Position numbers and translations under genes: made by a program. The notes beneath the pieces were generated by a model. The model was not told where the DNA came from. It saw nothing but the letters and a program-made list of their open reading frames with translations, and made no database searches. Source: Sphingomonas faeni (GTDB lineage Bacteria; Pseudomonadota; Alphaproteobacteria; Sphingomonadales; Sphingomonadaceae). Taken from it: a DNA stretch of 64,000 nucleotides. Where the stretch lies: NCBI RefSeq assembly GCF_023195535.1, contig NZ_JALPNF010000012.1:1-64000 (forward strand), read 5' to 3'. Shown piece by piece: positions 9,447 to 18,721 of the stretch (the stretch's first letter is position 1; every line of letters starts with the position of its first letter).

Positions 9447-10675
9447 ACCTGCTCGGCGGTCTCATGCTTGGCCTTGCCGTGCTGCCTCTTCCGGCGAGCG
9501 TGCTGCTCGCCGCGCAGATGCTCGCGTCGCTGAAGCGGCCCAGGGGCGACGCATCGGCGACGGGCCCAAATCCGCGCCTAATGGCAGGCGGGGCAGGGCG
9601 CGAGCCGCCGGCCTTTACCGTGGTCGTCCCGGCGCATGATGAAAGCGCGGTCATCGCGGCGACCCTACGGTCGTTGCGCGCCCAACTGCGGGCCGGCGAT
9701 ACTCTGTTGGTCGTGGCCGACAACTGCACCGACGATACCGCAGCGATCGCGCGGGCCGAGGGCGCGGTGGTGACCGAACGGTTCGATGCGGAACGCCGCG
9801 GCAAGGGCTACGCGCTGGAATGGGGTGTGCGGCATCCGCTAGCCCGCGCCACCGCAGTGACGATCATTGTCGACGCAGACTGTGTGGTCAACGCGGGGGG
9901 GCTGGTTGCGCTGGCCCATGCCGCCGCCATGAGTGGTCAGCCGGTCCAAGGCGATTACCTGCTCGAGGCGCCGGCGTCCGCGGGGCCGGCGACGCGCTTC
10001 AGTGCGTTCGCAATCCGCATCAAGAACCGAGCCAGATTGTTGGGGTCGCAGCGGCTTGGCATTCCTAGCATATTGACCGGCAGCGGCATGGCTTTTCCCC
10101 GCGAGGTGCTCGATCACGTGCAGCTGGGATCGGGTGAAATCGTCGAGGATTTGCTGATGTCGGTCGATCTGGCGCTCGCCGGGTCCCCGGCGCGGTTTTG
10201 TCCAGAGGCGCGGATCACAAGCCCGTTGCCGCTCGATCGTGCCGCGGCCGAGGGGCAGCGGGCGCGGTGGGAGCGTGGCTATCTGTCCGTCGCACGGCGA
10301 TTCGCCTGGCGTCTCGTCGCCGCTGGCGTTCGTCGACGGTCCCCCCGGTTGATCGCGATGGGGGTCGATCTCGCTATCCCGCCGCTCAGCCTGTTCGTCG
10401 TCGCGCTGACCGCCATTTTTGTGATCGCGCTGGTCGGCACCCTGCTCGGTGCGTCGCCTGCGGGCTTGGTTGTCGCCGCGCTGCAATTGGCGCTGTTTCT
10501 GGCGACCGTGTCGATCGGGTGGTTTTTCTACGGGCGCGATCTGTTGGGGCTGGCGGATTTCCTTGCACTTCCGCTGAAGGTCGCGGCGAAGCTTCCTTTT
10601 TATATCCGTATCGCCAAGCGTCCGCAGGACGGCTGGGTACGAACAGCGCGAGATTCCGAGGATGGAAAACCTTGA
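9443..10675 (+). CDS. membrane family 2 glycosyltransferase
   Basis: 410 residues. An N-terminal membrane helix (residues 1-28) is followed by a GT2 catalytic domain with VVVPAHDESAVI, ADNCTDDT and the metal site DADC, then the acceptor motif QRARW (Q..RW, as in processive enzymes such as NodC/cellulose synthase). C-terminal helices lie around residues 315-365. Predicted inner-membrane enzyme adding a sugar to the polyprenyl-linked EPS intermediate, or a processive synthase. The start overlaps the stop of the upstream GT4 gene (ATGA), so the two are coupled. Donor unknown. Confidence 0.87.
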   Translation: MNLLGGLMLGLAVLPLPASVLLAAQMLASLKRPRGDASATGPNPRLMAGGAGREPPAFTVVVPAHDESAVIAATLRSLRAQLRAGDTLLVVADNCTDDTAAIARAEGAVVTERFDAERRGKGYALEWGVRHPLARATAVTIIVDADCVVNAGGLVALAHAAAMSGQPVQGDYLLEAPASAGPATRFSAFAIRIKNRARLLGSQRLGIPSILTGSGMAFPREVLDHVQLGSGEIVEDLLMSVDLALAGSPARFCPEARITSPLPLDRAAAEGQRARWERGYLSVARRFAWRLVAAGVRRRSPRLIAMGVDLAIPPLSLFVVALTAIFVIALVGTLLGASPAGLVVAALQLALFLATVSIGWFFYGRDLLGLADFLALPLKVAAKLPFYIRIAKRPQDGWVRTARDSEDGKP

Positions 10676-10700
10676 GTAGCGCGGCCGCCTGAGCAGCGCT

Positions 10701-10741
10701 TCCGTTCGCTGCGAAGCGGACGCGGCCTCAACGCATTTTTT
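10701..10741 (+). terminator. possible terminator hairpin after the glycosyltransferase pair
   Basis: TCCGTTCG and CGAA(G)CGGA form an eight-pair stem with one bulge and a three-base loop. A run of six T (10736-10741) follows 15 bases later. The distance is longer than in a classical intrinsic terminator. It separates the glycosyltransferase pair from the export operon. Confidence 0.3.
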
Positions 10742-10859
10742 CTCCATTCAGCCGATTTTCATCAACTGTCCCATAACGTTGCATGGAACGGTAAATGCCG
10801 GCAGGTGAGTTGTAGACTTGCTCGGCTTGAAATATGACGAGTCGAAGGAACGGTGGTCA

Positions 10860-11489
10860 ATGCATTTTATTCGCTCAATCTTATTTGCGATATTGTTCGC
10901 GTCAGGGTCATTGGCGGCCGCGCAGACCGCGTCGCCGATTTCGTCGGTGCCGGTTGACAAGGTTCAGCCTTCGTCCTCGGTTCAAGCAGGGACGGTCGCT
11001 TCATCGAACGCGGTGTCGCCGGTCGTGCTCGACGACTACCGCCTCGGTGTCGCCGACAAGGTGCGGATTATCGTGTTCAACGAGGAAACGCTGTCAGGCG
11101 AGTTTTCGGTTAGTGACACGGGGACTTTGTCGTTGCCATTGATCGGCGATGTACAGGCGCGTGGTCGGTCACCGCGCGAGATCGTCAAGGATATTACGGC
11201 GAAGCTGGCTGATGGATATTTGCGCGAGCCGCGCGTCAGCCTGGACGTGCTGACGTATCGTCCGTTCTATATCATGGGCGAGGTCACGAAGCCGGGTGAA
11301 TATCCTTACACAAATGGCCTGACGGTGATGAATTCGGTCGCGCGTGCTGAAGGTTTTACGTATCGGGCAAACAAGGGAAAAGTGTTCATCAAGCGTGCGG
11401 GGGAGGCCGAGGAGCGCCGCTACCAGCTGAGCGCTGACTTGCGCGTTTATCCCGGAGACACGGTACGAATCGGCGAACGCTTCTTCTGA
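10860..11489 (+). CDS. short polysaccharide export protein (OPX, Wza/GumB type)
   Basis: Periplasmic or outer-membrane-associated part of the EPS exporter, 209 residues. It has a Sec signal (LFAILFASGSLAAAQ) with no lipobox Cys. A Poly_export domain follows from about residue 60 (DDYRLGVADKVRI, LSLPLIGDV), then one SLBB-like domain (FYIMGEVTKPGEYPYTNGLT, VYPGDTVRIGERFF). There is no C-terminal amphipathic helix, so it cannot form the outer-membrane pore alone; the beta-barrel protein two genes on may supply it. The frame is open 14 codons further upstream, but I use ATG 10860 because the signal peptide begins there, with AAGGAA upstream. First gene of a compact export operon. Confidence 0.9.
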   Translation: MHFIRSILFAILFASGSLAAAQTASPISSVPVDKVQPSSSVQAGTVASSNAVSPVVLDDYRLGVADKVRIIVFNEETLSGEFSVSDTGTLSLPLIGDVQARGRSPREIVKDITAKLADGYLREPRVSLDVLTYRPFYIMGEVTKPGEYPYTNGLTVMNSVARAEGFTYRANKGKVFIKRAGEAEERRYQLSADLRVYPGDTVRIGERFF

Positions 11490-11529
11490 ACGAAGCGAGC
11501 TTAGGGGCGGGTAGAGAGAAAGTGATACG

Positions 11530-11967
11530 ATGAAGAAGTTTTCCCTAACCGTCGCCATACTGGCGTTCGGCGCAGCAGCTACGCCTATGTCGGCCAATGC
11601 CGTCCGGCCGATCGCTCGTATGGCCGAACCGGACGCGCTCGCAGTCCAGTCGGTGATTACGGCATTGCGTAATGTCATGAGCACGCAGTCGGCAGGCGCG
11701 ACCTCGCAGGATATCGAGGCGGCGCTTGCGTTTACGCTGGATCAGCAGCAGCAACCGTCGCCCGTATCGCTCGCTGCGTTGAACTTTCTGCTCGGCAACC
11801 CCGATTATGCGTACAAGGTGCGGGCCGCGCTGGTTAATGTTCGCCTTTCCGTTCGGCGTGGGCAGCGCGGTACGGCGGCAATCGCCGACGGCGGCGATCC
11901 GACGCTGATCGCGGGTCCGATCGTGACCGGTGGCAACGCCGGTGCGACCTATTCGCCACAAAACTGA
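11530..11967 (+). CDS. secreted protein of unknown function in the EPS export operon
   Basis: 145 residues with a clear Sec signal (MKKFSLTVAILAFGAAATPMSANA). The mature part is mostly helical, with a Gln-rich stretch near residues 71-76 and a Gly-rich C-terminus. No family recognised. It lies 40 bases after the OPX gene and 46 before the beta-barrel gene on the same strand, so it is probably an exported accessory factor of the secretion channel. No Cys residues, so not a lipoprotein. Confidence 0.7.
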   Translation: MKKFSLTVAILAFGAAATPMSANAVRPIARMAEPDALAVQSVITALRNVMSTQSAGATSQDIEAALAFTLDQQQQPSPVSLAALNFLLGNPDYAYKVRAALVNVRLSVRRGQRGTAAIADGGDPTLIAGPIVTGGNAGATYSPQN

Positions 11968-12013
11968 AGCCAGACGGGCCCGGCCCGCTCTTGATAAGCG
12001 CGGGAGCGTATTT

Positions 12014-13312
12014 ATGATTAAACGTTACATGGCCGCTTGCGTCGGCCTGTCCTCATTGTGGACGGGCGCGGCAGAGGCCCAGATCTATATCAGCAGCGAT
12101 CCGATCGATGCTGTTGTGCCACTGATCTACAATCGCGGACGCAATGAAAGCGTGCTCGATCGACCACGACCAGAGGTGAACCAGGTCGGCATACCGTTGG
12201 GAAGTTTCACGGTTTTACCACGGTTTACTAGCCAGTTGGGGTATACGAGTAACGTTCTTCAGACTGAAGACGATCGCAAATCCGATGCGTTCGTGCGGTT
12301 CCAGCCGCGGCTGCTTGCGCGGTCGAACTGGTCGTTGCACAGCCTGCAGCTTGAAGGCACGGGCGACTTTGTGCGCTACGCCGACCAGAGCGCGCGCAAC
12401 GAGAATGGCTGGAGCGTGACGAGCCGCGGCCGCTACGATGTGAGCGGCGATGTCGCGATCAGCGGCCAGATGAGTACGGCACGCCGGTACGAGACGCAGT
12501 TCTCGGGCGCGTCGCTGGTCAACGTCCTGACTGTCACGCCGTATCAGCAGTCGCAGGCCAAGCTGCTGGGCGACGCTCGGTTTGGGCGCCTGCGCGCGGT
12601 GCTGTCGGGCGACTATACCGACTATGATTTTAAGTCGGTCCGCACGCTCGACAATGTCCAGTTGTCGCAGGACGGCCGCGATCGCAAGGTCGCCCGTGGT
12701 GCGGGGCAGTTCGAATATGGGTTGAGCCCGGATGCCGGTGTCTTTGTCCAACTCGGCTACACAGACACGAGCTATCGCCTTCCACTGACCTTCGATTTTC
12801 CCAGCCGCAGTTCAAAAGAAGTGCGTGCGTTGGCAGGCGTGACATTCGATCTGACCGCGTTGATGCGCGGGTCATTCGGTGCCGGTTATATCTCGCGCAA
12901 CTTCGACAGCCCGGCCTATAAGACCGCAAAGGGCCTGACGATCGATGCCAAGCTGGAATATTTTCCGACTCCGCTGACCACCGCGACGCTGGCAGTCAAC
13001 CGGACGGTTCAGGATGCGACGCTGGCCAGCGGCGGCTTTTTTAACACCACGACCGCATTTCGTCTCGATCACGAGCTGTTGCGCACGCTGTTGCTCAATT
13101 ATGCCGTGTCGTATGAGGTCGACTCGTATATCGGTATCCCGGGCAAGGCCAAAATCGGTCAAGTCAGCGGCGGTGCGCGCTATCTGGTCAACCGATTGCT
13201 GACGGGAAACCTCGACTTGACCTACGCAAACCGCAAAAGCGATTTTGTCGGCGTGAACGGTCCTCGATTGTCCGAATTCCGTGCGCTGGTCGGCGTCGCG
13301 ATTCACCGCTAA
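12014..13312 (+). CDS. outer-membrane beta-barrel protein of the EPS export operon
   Basis: 432 residues. It has a signal peptide (MAACVGLSSLWTGAAEAQ), then about 16-18 alternating amphipathic strands ending in an aromatic/charged strand (LSEFRALVGVAIHR). This resembles the outer-membrane BBP2 family found in sphingomonad EPS loci. I chose ATG 12014 (MIKRYMAA) because GGGAG sits seven bases upstream; the frame opens earlier without a signal. Likely role: outer-membrane passage of polymer together with the OPX protein. It lies between the secreted 145-residue protein and the tyrosine kinase gene, 31 bases from the latter. Confidence 0.8.
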   Translation: MIKRYMAACVGLSSLWTGAAEAQIYISSDPIDAVVPLIYNRGRNESVLDRPRPEVNQVGIPLGSFTVLPRFTSQLGYTSNVLQTEDDRKSDAFVRFQPRLLARSNWSLHSLQLEGTGDFVRYADQSARNENGWSVTSRGRYDVSGDVAISGQMSTARRYETQFSGASLVNVLTVTPYQQSQAKLLGDARFGRLRAVLSGDYTDYDFKSVRTLDNVQLSQDGRDRKVARGAGQFEYGLSPDAGVFVQLGYTDTSYRLPLTFDFPSRSSKEVRALAGVTFDLTALMRGSFGAGYISRNFDSPAYKTAKGLTIDAKLEYFPTPLTTATLAVNRTVQDATLASGGFFNTTTAFRLDHELLRTLLLNYAVSYEVDSYIGIPGKAKIGQVSGGARYLVNRLLTGNLDLTYANRKSDFVGVNGPRLSEFRALVGVAIHR

Positions 13313-13343
13313 TTATCGCAATCACGTACGGAGACGGAAATTC

Positions 13344-15461
13344 ATGGTTTTGGAACGTCCGGGGGACCTGAATGGCCCTGCGATGCCGCCGAGCGGCGTC
13401 GGCGTGATCCGCTCTTTGTCGGGCGCGGTGAAAGCCATGTTCCTGCGGCGCTGGCGGACGTTCGTCGCGGTCGCGGTGACTGTGCTCATCGTCGGCATTG
13501 CGCTCGTCATGATGATGCCGTGGCGGTACGAAGCCGTTGCTCGTGTCAAGATCGACCCGTCGGCCAATGCCGCGCTGGGCCGAATGGACGGTGAGCGTCC
13601 GGATCAGAACATCTTCGATACCGAGGTCAACGTCGTCAAATCGCGTGACGTCGCGATCGGCGTCGTGCGCAAGCTGGGACTCGCCGACAACGCCGAACTG
13701 ACCAAGGGCCTGCCCGAAATTCCGGGGAAGCCGACCGAAGCGCAGACGCAGAAGCGGATTGATCTGATCGCGTCGCGGCTGCTGTCGAAGATTTCGGCCG
13801 AGCGCGACAAGATGACCTATGTCGTCAACATCGGGTACACCGCGGCGGACCGTATGCTAGCGGCCGAAGTCGCCAATGGCTTTGCGGGCGAGTATATCGC
13901 GTACAGCCGCGGTCAGCGGACCGGTGCCGCGTCGCGCGAAACCAGTTACCTCGATCAGCGTCTGGCGGCGCTGAACCGGCAAGCGGCGCTGGCCGATGCT
14001 CGGCTCGCGCAATATCGTGCACAGGCCGGGATCGTCGGCGGCGGATCGTCGACCGTGACGGATCAGCAGATCAGCCCGCTGGCCGGTCAGCTGGCGACGG
14101 CCGAGTCGGAAGCTGCAGCGGCCCAGGCCCGCTTGGCGGTGGCCGGAAGCCAGATCAGGTCCGGTGGCATCGATGCCGTGTCGGCCGTACTCGATTCGAA
14201 GGTCATCGCCGATCTGCGGTCGCAGCGCGCGCAAATCGTTCAGCGGCAGGGCGAAGTTCTGTCGCGATACGGATCGCGTCACCCCGAGAGTGTGAAGATC
14301 ACAGAACAGCTGTCCGCGATCGACAAGCAGATCCAGGACGAAGCGAATCGTAACATCGGCGGGCTGCGCAGCGAAGCCAGTGCGGCGGCGGCACGGGCCG
14401 GAAGCCTGCGCAGCGAGATGGGCAAGCTGCGTGGTCAACAGTCCAGCGACACGCGGGCATCGGCGCTGGCAGAAACCTATCAGCGTCAGGCCGATGCGGC
14501 GCATGCCGCCTATAATCGCCTTGCCGAACAGGCACAGACGATGAACGGGGTCGCCCGCAGTTCGCTGACGCAGGCGCAGATCATCGAATCGGCTATCCCG
14601 CCGACCGCACCGACATCACCTAATCGACCGATGCTCGTGATCCTGACGATCATTGCCGCACTCGCCGCCGGTACCGTCGTGATCGGCGCCCAGGAAGTGC
14701 TGGCCAAGGGTCTGTATTCGATCGATGATCTCGAGGAACTCGGCTTGCCGGTCCTTGCAACGATTCCAAAGTTGCGGTCTGCGAAGCTGTCGCCGACGAC
14801 CTATCTGGTCGATCGTCCGATGAGTGCGTATGCCGAGGCGTTCCGTACACTCCGTCGGTCGATCGGGCCGGCGAAAAGCGTCGCGATCGTGTCGACCCTG
14901 CCCAATGAAGGCAAGACGAGCAGTGCGCTTGCGCTGGCGCGGATCTGCGCGATGGCAAAGGAGCGCGTTTTGCTGATCGACGCCGATCTGCGTCGTGCCG
15001 GGTTGATCGAGGCAGCCGGGATCAGTCCCGAGCGCGGTCTGGTCGAACTGCTGCGGGGCGAGGCTACTCTCGCCGACGTTCTTCTCGCCGATGCCGTGCC
15101 TGGTCTCGACCTCATCCCGGTGGCGCGCAGTTCGTTCATCGCCGAGGATCTGTTCGCTGGCGATGCTCTGGAGAACCTCGTCGCGTCGCAGATGCACCTC
15201 TACGACCGAATCATTATCGATACGCCGCCGCTGCTGGGCGTCGCCGATGCGCGGTCTGCCGCCAATGTCGCCGAGCGGACAGTGCTGGTGGTCAAGTGGG
15301 GCGCAACACCCGAAAACGCGGTCCGCAGCGCGCTCAACTGGCTTGTTCATGACGGCGTGAACGTCGCAGGTGCGGTCTTCTCGATGGTCGAGATCTCGTC
15401 GGAAGCCTATGGCGGTCTGTATTATTCGCGGAAATACGCCAACTATTACAATGCGGACTGA
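13344..15461 (+). CDS. Wzc-like polysaccharide co-polymerase with bacterial tyrosine autokinase domain
   Basis: 705 residues. An N-terminal Wzz/PCP domain has a first helix near residues 38-57, then a long periplasmic coiled-coil-rich part. A second helix lies near 431-450, followed by a cytoplasmic BY-kinase domain. This carries Walker A LPNEGKTS (GKT at about 523-525), Walker A' LLIDADLRR (about 545) and Walker B IIIDTPP (about 624). The tail has a tyrosine cluster (YGGLYYSRKYANYYNAD) that would be autophosphorylated. It controls chain length and export with the OPX protein. Co-polymerase and kinase are fused here, unlike the split pair of sphingan loci. Start ATG 13344 follows ACGGAGACGGAAATTC. 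The last codons overlap the next start. Confidence 0.93.
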   Translation: MVLERPGDLNGPAMPPSGVGVIRSLSGAVKAMFLRRWRTFVAVAVTVLIVGIALVMMMPWRYEAVARVKIDPSANAALGRMDGERPDQNIFDTEVNVVKSRDVAIGVVRKLGLADNAELTKGLPEIPGKPTEAQTQKRIDLIASRLLSKISAERDKMTYVVNIGYTAADRMLAAEVANGFAGEYIAYSRGQRTGAASRETSYLDQRLAALNRQAALADARLAQYRAQAGIVGGGSSTVTDQQISPLAGQLATAESEAAAAQARLAVAGSQIRSGGIDAVSAVLDSKVIADLRSQRAQIVQRQGEVLSRYGSRHPESVKITEQLSAIDKQIQDEANRNIGGLRSEASAAAARAGSLRSEMGKLRGQQSSDTRASALAETYQRQADAAHAAYNRLAEQAQTMNGVARSSLTQAQIIESAIPPTAPTSPNRPMLVILTIIAALAAGTVVIGAQEVLAKGLYSIDDLEELGLPVLATIPKLRSAKLSPTTYLVDRPMSAYAEAFRTLRRSIGPAKSVAIVSTLPNEGKTSSALALARICAMAKERVLLIDADLRRAGLIEAAGISPERGLVELLRGEATLADVLLADAVPGLDLIPVARSSFIAEDLFAGDALENLVASQMHLYDRIIIDTPPLLGVADARSAANVAERTVLVVKWGATPENAVRSALNWLVHDGVNVAGAVFSMVEISSEAYGGLYYSRKYANYYNAD

Positions 15462-16110
15462 CAGCAGGGCTTTTCCACTGACCGGTGGTGATCGGCGGGC
15501 ACAGATCGGGGCAGTCGCGGTATTGACCGCGTCGCTCGCACTTGCGCTCGTCAACCTGACGACTGAAGTCCGGGTTTCTGCGATGCGGGCAATCCTGTCG
15601 GCCCAGCAATCCGAAGTAGAGGTCGCTCAGCCCTGGCTGGTCGACGAACGGCCATCGGCAGCGCTGTCGCCCCGCGCGGCGCTGTTACGCGGCATGGCCC
15701 GCATATCTGCAGCCGTCGACGAGCTGCCGCCGCGCCGCGCCCCGTTGCTGGCAAGCGCGGCGGCCGATCTCGATCGCACAAAGGGCGTGCGGCGCTGGTG
15801 GGCGGACGCCGATGTGGCGGAATCCTACCGTGCAATGCTGGCAGAGGGGACGCGGTCGCCTGCCGCTCTGGCGGCGCTGTCCCGCAGTTACGAGGCGGCG
15901 CCGTTCCTGCGCGGCGCGGCGCCGTGGCGCATTCGGTACGGCGCGACGCTCTGGTCGGATCTGCCGGCATCAACGCATGCGCGAATCGTCGCAGAGACGG
16001 TGTGGCTGGCCCATGCGTCGGGCCGTACCTATGGTTATGCCACGGGGCTGGTGGCGGGCACACCCGCCGAAGCGCCGGTCGACGTTCTGCTAGCCGAGAC
16101 CTCATCCTGA
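15451..16110 (+). CDS. membrane-anchored protein of unknown function, coupled to the tyrosine kinase
   Basis: 219 residues. One N-terminal membrane helix (about 18-38, IGAVAVLTASLALALVNLT) is followed by an Ala/Arg-rich, helical periplasmic region. The ATG at 15451 lies inside the last codons of the kinase gene (11-base overlap), implying translational coupling and a job in EPS assembly. I do not recognise a family. Its 3' end overlaps the convergent Wzy gene by 76 bases, so the two transcripts are antisense to each other there. Confidence 0.7.
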   Translation: MRTDSRAFPLTGGDRRAQIGAVAVLTASLALALVNLTTEVRVSAMRAILSAQQSEVEVAQPWLVDERPSAALSPRAALLRGMARISAAVDELPPRRAPLLASAAADLDRTKGVRRWWADADVAESYRAMLAEGTRSPAALAALSRSYEAAPFLRGAAPWRIRYGATLWSDLPASTHARIVAETVWLAHASGRTYGYATGLVAGTPAEAPVDVLLAETSS

Positions 16111-17414
16111 GGCTTGCCGCGGTGGGTGACCGCCGCGGTTTCACGAACCGTCGAGCTCCAGACCAGAGCTATCAGAAACGCCCCAAGCGCGGCGAATGCC
16201 GGGATATCGAGCGTGATGTCGACGCTTGCGCACACCAGAATTACCCCGATCGACAGCAACACCGCGGTCGTCATCGGTTGACGATGCGCCAAAGACAAGC
16301 GGATCGCCGGCCAGGCGAGCGTCGCCGTGGCGGCTAGCATCAGCAGCAGATACGGCCATCCTCCCGCCAGCAGCAGGGAGAGGACAAGATTATGTGGCGA
16401 ATGGACGTACCAGATCTGCGACGCGTCCGCGGTCGAACGGAGCGCATGCAAAGTGGCATCGTCCAATCCGCCGGGACCGACGCCCAGGGGGTTCTCCAGC
16501 GCCATCTTGCCATAGAACGCCCAGAGACGCGTGCGCTCAAGGCCGTCGACCGCGACGGTCTGGAACCGGTCGGTGATCGCGTCGCCGACCAGGAACAGCG
16601 TCGCGGCGACGCCGATCGCCAGCGCGGCCAGCAGCGCTGCGGCGTACCCCATCTTCTTTCGGGCGTGGCGGCGCAATTCGCGGTCGGACGCGGCAACGAG
16701 CACGAGCGCGACCAGCGTGGCGCTCAATGCGGTCCGCGATGCGGTGATCGCACATGCGCCGATCCCGGCCAGCAAAGCGACGGGTGCAGCGACCGTGACC
16801 GCCAACGGCGTTCGTTCGAGTCGCCGGGGGAGCAGGGTCAGGAACCGTCCCAGTCCGAGCACGGCGAGAATTCCGAATAGGCAGCCCGCGGCATTCGCGT
16901 TCAACATGGTCGCGGTGAACCGCCCGGCGAGGAAGCCCTTGTCGTAACCCCAGACTTTGCTCGCATCGAGCTCGTTCATCGCGATTCCGGCCGCGAGCAG
17001 GATCAGCACGAGCCTGATCCAGGCGTCGAGCGAGACTCGCGCGGCGTCCCGTCGCCATGCCACGGTTGCCGACGCAACCAGAATCGCGACGCCGCCGATA
17101 TACCGGACCACCCCGGCGCGGAGGAGATCCGGCGTCACCCACCGGCGGCCGAACGGGTCGCCGCCGATCAGTCCCGATGCGAGCCAGGCACCGGCCAGCG
17201 CCAGCAGGATCAGCGCCGGGGCCAGTTTGCGCCAGAACGACGTCGTGGGTGGCACGAGAAGGAGCACGAGGATCGCCGCAAGAATCTCCGCGACGGCAGC
17301 GGTTGCCGCCAGCAACGGGCCGTCGGCGGCGAGCGCGAGCATCTCGCCGAATATCACGACCGGGACGATCCAGGCAGCGATACGGGTCCGTAGATCCGGG
17401 CCGGCCAGCCTCAT
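16035..17414 (-). CDS. O-antigen ligase/polymerase family (Wzy_C) membrane protein, copy 3
   Basis: About 459 residues with 11-12 helices. The periplasmic loop contains TRLWAFYGKMALENPLGVGPGGL and the conserved His in WYVHSPHNLVLSLLLAGG. It is only distantly similar to the tandem pair at 5278-8111, so it is probably the functional counterpart (polymerase versus ligase). I place the start at ATG 17414, nine bases after GAGAGG; ATG 17423 overlaps that site. The C-terminal 25 codons overlap the convergent gene ending at 16110. Inner membrane; joins EPS repeat units or attaches the polymer to an acceptor. Confidence 0.85.
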   Translation of the reverse strand: MRLAGPDLRTRIAAWIVPVVIFGEMLALAADGPLLAATAAVAEILAAILVLLLVPPTTSFWRKLAPALILLALAGAWLASGLIGGDPFGRRWVTPDLLRAGVVRYIGGVAILVASATVAWRRDAARVSLDAWIRLVLILLAAGIAMNELDASKVWGYDKGFLAGRFTATMLNANAAGCLFGILAVLGLGRFLTLLPRRLERTPLAVTVAAPVALLAGIGACAITASRTALSATLVALVLVAASDRELRRHARKKMGYAAALLAALAIGVAATLFLVGDAITDRFQTVAVDGLERTRLWAFYGKMALENPLGVGPGGLDDATLHALRSTADASQIWYVHSPHNLVLSLLLAGGWPYLLLMLAATATLAWPAIRLSLAHRQPMTTAVLLSIGVILVCASVDITLDIPAFAALGAFLIALVWSSTVRETAAVTHRGKPQDEVSASRTSTGASAGVPATSPVA

Positions 17415-17589
17415 GGACTTCATCCTCTCGTTCGTTTGAACATATCGGCGCTTATGCGCACTTGGCTGGGTGTATAAGCGGAAAGGCCGATATCGAAGCA
17501 TTTCGATTGGTCGCGAAACGCCCGGATCTGTACCAATCCAGGACCGACGTTAACCTTGTAAGATGGGATATTGGCGGCAGGATGGGAGC

Positions 17590-17865
17590 ATGTCGATCCG
17601 CTGCATTTTCGGTCACCACGCCTCGATCAGTCGGCGCAACGCAGGGTTGTGCGTCGGGGTCTGCGATCGCTGTGGTGTCACGCTGATCGGCGAGGCTGGA
17701 GGGCGGTGGTGGAAATTGTCGCGGCATTACCGGATCGTCTGGGCCGAACGTGGGCGTCATGCCATATCCCCGTACGAGGCGCTTCGGATTGCCCGGCGCG
17801 CCGCGTCGCCGCTCCATCATCTGCGCCGCGTGCGTGACAGCTTTGCTGGATATCACCTCAACTGA
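17590..17865 (+). CDS. small Cys-rich protein of unknown function
   Basis: 91 residues. A Cys cluster near the start (C5, then C21-x3-C25-x2-C28 in LCVGVCDRCGV) could bind zinc, and a basic C-terminal half follows. ATG 17590 follows GATGGGAGC. It stands alone between the copy 3 Wzy gene (divergent) and the PilZ gene (convergent). No family recognised; the coding call rests on the ribosome binding site and Cys spacing. The rest of the 17415-18000 interval holds nothing I can identify. Confidence 0.5.
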   Translation: MSIRCIFGHHASISRRNAGLCVGVCDRCGVTLIGEAGGRWWKLSRHYRIVWAERGRHAISPYEALRIARRAASPLHHLRRVRDSFAGYHLN

Positions 17866-18000
17866 CGCGATCATACGGGCGTGGCCGCTATCCGTGCCGC
17901 ACCGTGGGCGGGCAGGGTAGAAGCGTAGCCGACAGATGGGGGACAGGTAGAGGCAGGCATCGACGTTCGATCCGGTTCGCGGCCGGGTCGGCGAACCGCG

Positions 18001-18525
18001 TCAGCGCATCACGCCCCACGCCAGCAAAGCCCAGCCTGCCGCCGAGATCGCCGCGACCACTGCGATGGTCACGCGCGGCGATATCGCCGGATGAACGGCC
18101 TGACGATGGAGCGAGGATCGAGGCTGAACCATGGCGCCGGGCGCATCGGTGAAGCCCGAATCGGTCGAATCGGCACTGCCGGGCAATGCCACGACATTGT
18201 TTTCGAAGGCTGCGCTGACGGCGCCGGGCGACAGAGCGTGAAGAAAGACGCAGCCATAGCCCGAAGCGCTGCGGCGAACGACTCGCGCCGCGATGCTGCC
18301 GATGCCGGCCATGCCGATCACGATGTGCTCGTCGGGTGACAGCACGTCCGGCAGGAGCGCGTCCTCGACTTCGATGCGGCACCCTTCGCGCGTCAGATCC
18401 GCGATTCGAATGATCACTTGGTCCTGGCTATCGCGGCGCAGCGTCCCGGGACGCCCGAGCGGCAGGCGCTGTTCGCTCCGGTACTCGGCCTTGATCACCC
18501 CGGGCTGGGAACGCATCACACGCAT
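18001..18525 (-). CDS. PilZ-domain c-di-GMP receptor with C-terminal membrane anchor
   Basis: 174 residues. The PilZ domain covers about 12-105 with both ligand motifs visible: RSEQR (R16 to R20, the RxxxR motif) and DLTREG (43-48, D/N-x-S/T-x-x-G). A linker follows, then a C-terminal membrane helix (TIAVVAAISAAGWALLAWG). It should therefore bind c-di-GMP and act at the inner membrane, plausibly controlling EPS synthesis or export as Alg44-like proteins do. Start ATG 18525 has a strong GGAGGA seven bases upstream. It is divergent from the initiating transferase gene, with a 196-base shared upstream region. Confidence 0.85.
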   Translation of the reverse strand: MRVMRSQPGVIKAEYRSEQRLPLGRPGTLRRDSQDQVIIRIADLTREGCRIEVEDALLPDVLSPDEHIVIGMAGIGSIAARVVRRSASGYGCVFLHALSPGAVSAAFENNVVALPGSADSTDSGFTDAPGAMVQPRSSLHRQAVHPAISPRVTIAVVAAISAAGWALLAWGVMR

Positions 18526-18721
18526 AAAATCCTCCGTCCGCCCGATACATAGATCGGCGCAGTTAACAAAGTGTTCAGCGTGCCAGAAATAGGGAGGTGC
18601 CAGGCTGTTGGCGACCTGCCGAATTGCATAACAACTCCGTTGACTACACCGTAAAGCCACCTATCAACGCCTCGGGATTGGGGAGTTTTCCAGTTTTGCG
18701 CAGGCAGTTGGAGGTTAATTT

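Noticed and set aside
10748..10960. 70-codon minus-strand frame before the OPX gene
   Set aside because: Overlaps the OPX signal peptide on the opposite strand, with no ribosome binding site.
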